23,525 bases of DNA from JBBDIM01 sp040880405 (GTDB taxonomy: Bacteria > Planctomycetota > Planctomycetia > Pirellulales > Pirellulaceae), in NCBI GenBank assembly GCA_040880405.1, contig JBBDIM010000120.1:1-23525 (forward strand), read 5' to 3'. Numbering within the stretch: the first letter of the stretch is position 1; each line of letters starts with the position of its first letter. The position numbers and the translations under genes were made by a program. Under the pieces are notes generated by a model. The model did no database searches. It had not been told where the DNA came from and worked only from the letters and a program-made list of their open reading frames with translations. This document shows, in pieces, positions 22,520 to 23,525 of this stretch.

Positions 22520-23525
22520 GTGGAACACCCCCTGATTTATCGTTTAGCCCCAATTCATGCGCCGCTGGCTTACGCTGCGCTGTGTGGTTTCGCCTTGGCG
22601 GTACTTGTCGGTTGTAGTGAACCACCATCGGCTGAGGGGCACCTGCGTCTGAAAATGGGGCACGTTTATGATGTCCGTTCCCCCACGCACCACTATGGTA
22701 CAGCCGATTTGAGCCAGCGAATCCGCGAGGCGGGCGTCGGCTTAGATGTAACGGTCTTCCCTTCTGCTCAGCTCGGCAGCGAGGAGGAGCTGCTGGAGCA
22801 GTTGGTCGCCGGGGAACTCGATATCGCGATCGCCGGGCCCTCGTTCCTCGCGATGTGGCATCCGCCGCTGGGGGTTTTCGACGCCGCTTACGCTTTTCGC
22901 GACCTCGATCACATGTTAGAAGTCGCCCGGGGCGAGATCATGGCGGCTCATTGGGAGCAACTCCGCAAACAGTATGGAGTGAGGGTCCTGGATACCTGGG
23001 CCTATGGATCACGGCATATCACCTCGAATCGCCCCATTCGCACACCGGAAGACCTAAAGGGTTTTCGTCTGCGGCTACCGGGAGCGAAGACTTGGCAGGC
23101 CTCGGGCGAAGCGATGGGAGCCAGTCCGATGCCCATCTCGTTTGGCGAGGTCTACCTAGCCTTGCAGCAGGGAATCGCCGATGGACAGGAAAACCCGGTC
23201 CCGGTGATTCACGCAATGGGTTTTCATGAGGTGCAAAAATATCTTAGCCAAACTGGGCACATTCAGTCTTCTATCCAAGTCTTGATTAGCGAACGAACTT
23301 GGAATCGCCTCACCCCCGATCAGCAACAGGCCCTGACCAGGGTGATCCGTGAACTGGGAGAGGAAGTTTATCGGGGGACGGTGGAAGAGGAGCAGGAACT
23401 GCTTGAGGATTGGCGGCGGACCGGTACCTTGACGATTGTCGACGATGTCGACGTGCCTGCCTTTCGCGAGCGGTCGCGGCAATTCTTCTCCTCCGGATAT
23501 GCGTTTAGCGAGCTCTACCTCTCAA
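22520..23525 (+). CDS. dctP: TRAP transporter solute-binding lipoprotein, DctP family (3' end outside window)
   Basis: The solute-binding receptor of a tripartite ATP-independent transporter; only the first 335 codons are in the window. The GTG at 22520 has AGGA seven bases upstream, and an in-frame TAG lies just before it. The N-terminus is a lipoprotein signal with lipobox LVGC (C32 as the lipidated residue, then Ser). The mature part starts LRLKMGHVYD and shows the DctP hallmarks: QLGSEEELLEQLVAGELDIA, the ligand-contact arginine region FRLRLPGA, and FGEVYLALQQGIADGQENP (within about 208-226). The ligand is probably a carboxylate, as in most of the family, but is not shown. The permease genes (dctQ/dctM type) would be expected downstream, outside the window. 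Confidence 0.9.
   Translation, partial: MEHPLIYRLAPIHAPLAYAALCGFALAVLVGCSEPPSAEGHLRLKMGHVYDVRSPTHHYGTADLSQRIREAGVGLDVTVFPSAQLGSEEELLEQLVAGELDIAIAGPSFLAMWHPPLGVFDAAYAFRDLDHMLEVARGEIMAAHWEQLRKQYGVRVLDTWAYGSRHITSNRPIRTPEDLKGFRLRLPGAKTWQASGEAMGASPMPISFGEVYLALQQGIADGQENPVPVIHAMGFHEVQKYLSQTGHIQSSIQVLISERTWNRLTPDQQQALTRVIRELGEEVYRGTVEEEQELLEDWRRTGTLTIVDDVDVPAFRERSRQFFSSGYAFSELYLS

Noticed and set aside
22410..22628. 72-codon minus-strand frame at the start of the DctP gene
   Set aside because: Antisense to the lipoprotein signal region, with no ribosome site or protein-like features.
1..23525. CRISPR arrays, tRNA or rRNA genes, insertion sequences, attachment sites
   Set aside because: Reading both strands gave no regularly spaced repeats, no tRNA-like cloverleaf or TTCGA arm set, no transposase or integrase motifs and no paired terminal repeats.

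Overview
The window looks like chromosome from a Planctomycetota bacterium, probably Pirellulales-like. This is an inference from gene content and style, not from a marker gene: a moderately GC-rich sequence, frequent GTG/TTG starts, a very large repeat-bearing secretin, a Bacillus-type three-gene succinate dehydrogenase, an LptD-like outer-membrane protein, and acidic low-complexity insertions in membrane proteins. There are no rRNA or tRNA genes, IS elements, CRISPR arrays or phage genes.

Left part (1-6217, plus strand): a 1300-residue exported secretin closed by a strong intrinsic terminator, then a DUF423-type small membrane protein and an AI-2E/PerM-family permease. All three carry Glu/Asp-rich insertions. 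Next (6292-10486, minus strand) is a complete sdhCAB operon for a type-B succinate dehydrogenase/fumarate reductase, with a candidate promoter upstream and a terminator hairpin facing the permease.

Middle (10371-18708): a roughly 440-bp intergenic stretch, a single-domain CheY-like response regulator (plus), then a minus-strand envelope group: a GT-C glycosyltransferase-like protein, an LptD/OstA-like outer-membrane protein with its own good promoter, and a DgkA-type lipid kinase. Divergent from the glycosyltransferase is an MMPL/RND-type exporter. Together these point to lipid and polysaccharide handling at the envelope.

Right part (18705-22333, minus strand) is the most interesting. Four tightly packed genes form an apparent operon: an exported TPR protein with a CxC...CxC tail, a small protein with a degenerate TOPRIM-like core, a 46-residue ORF that overlaps it, and a soluble protein whose C-terminal half resembles the FtsZ-binding domain of ZipA. 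The 46-residue ORF ends in a TGATG stop/start overlap with the ZipA-like gene, which suggests translational coupling. A perfect TATAAT inside a 7-bp inverted repeat lies upstream of the operon. If the host is an FtsZ-less planctomycete, a ZipA-like fold here is unexpected.

The right edge (22520-23525, plus) holds the 5' part of a DctP-type TRAP-transporter solute-binding lipoprotein gene, cut by the window end.
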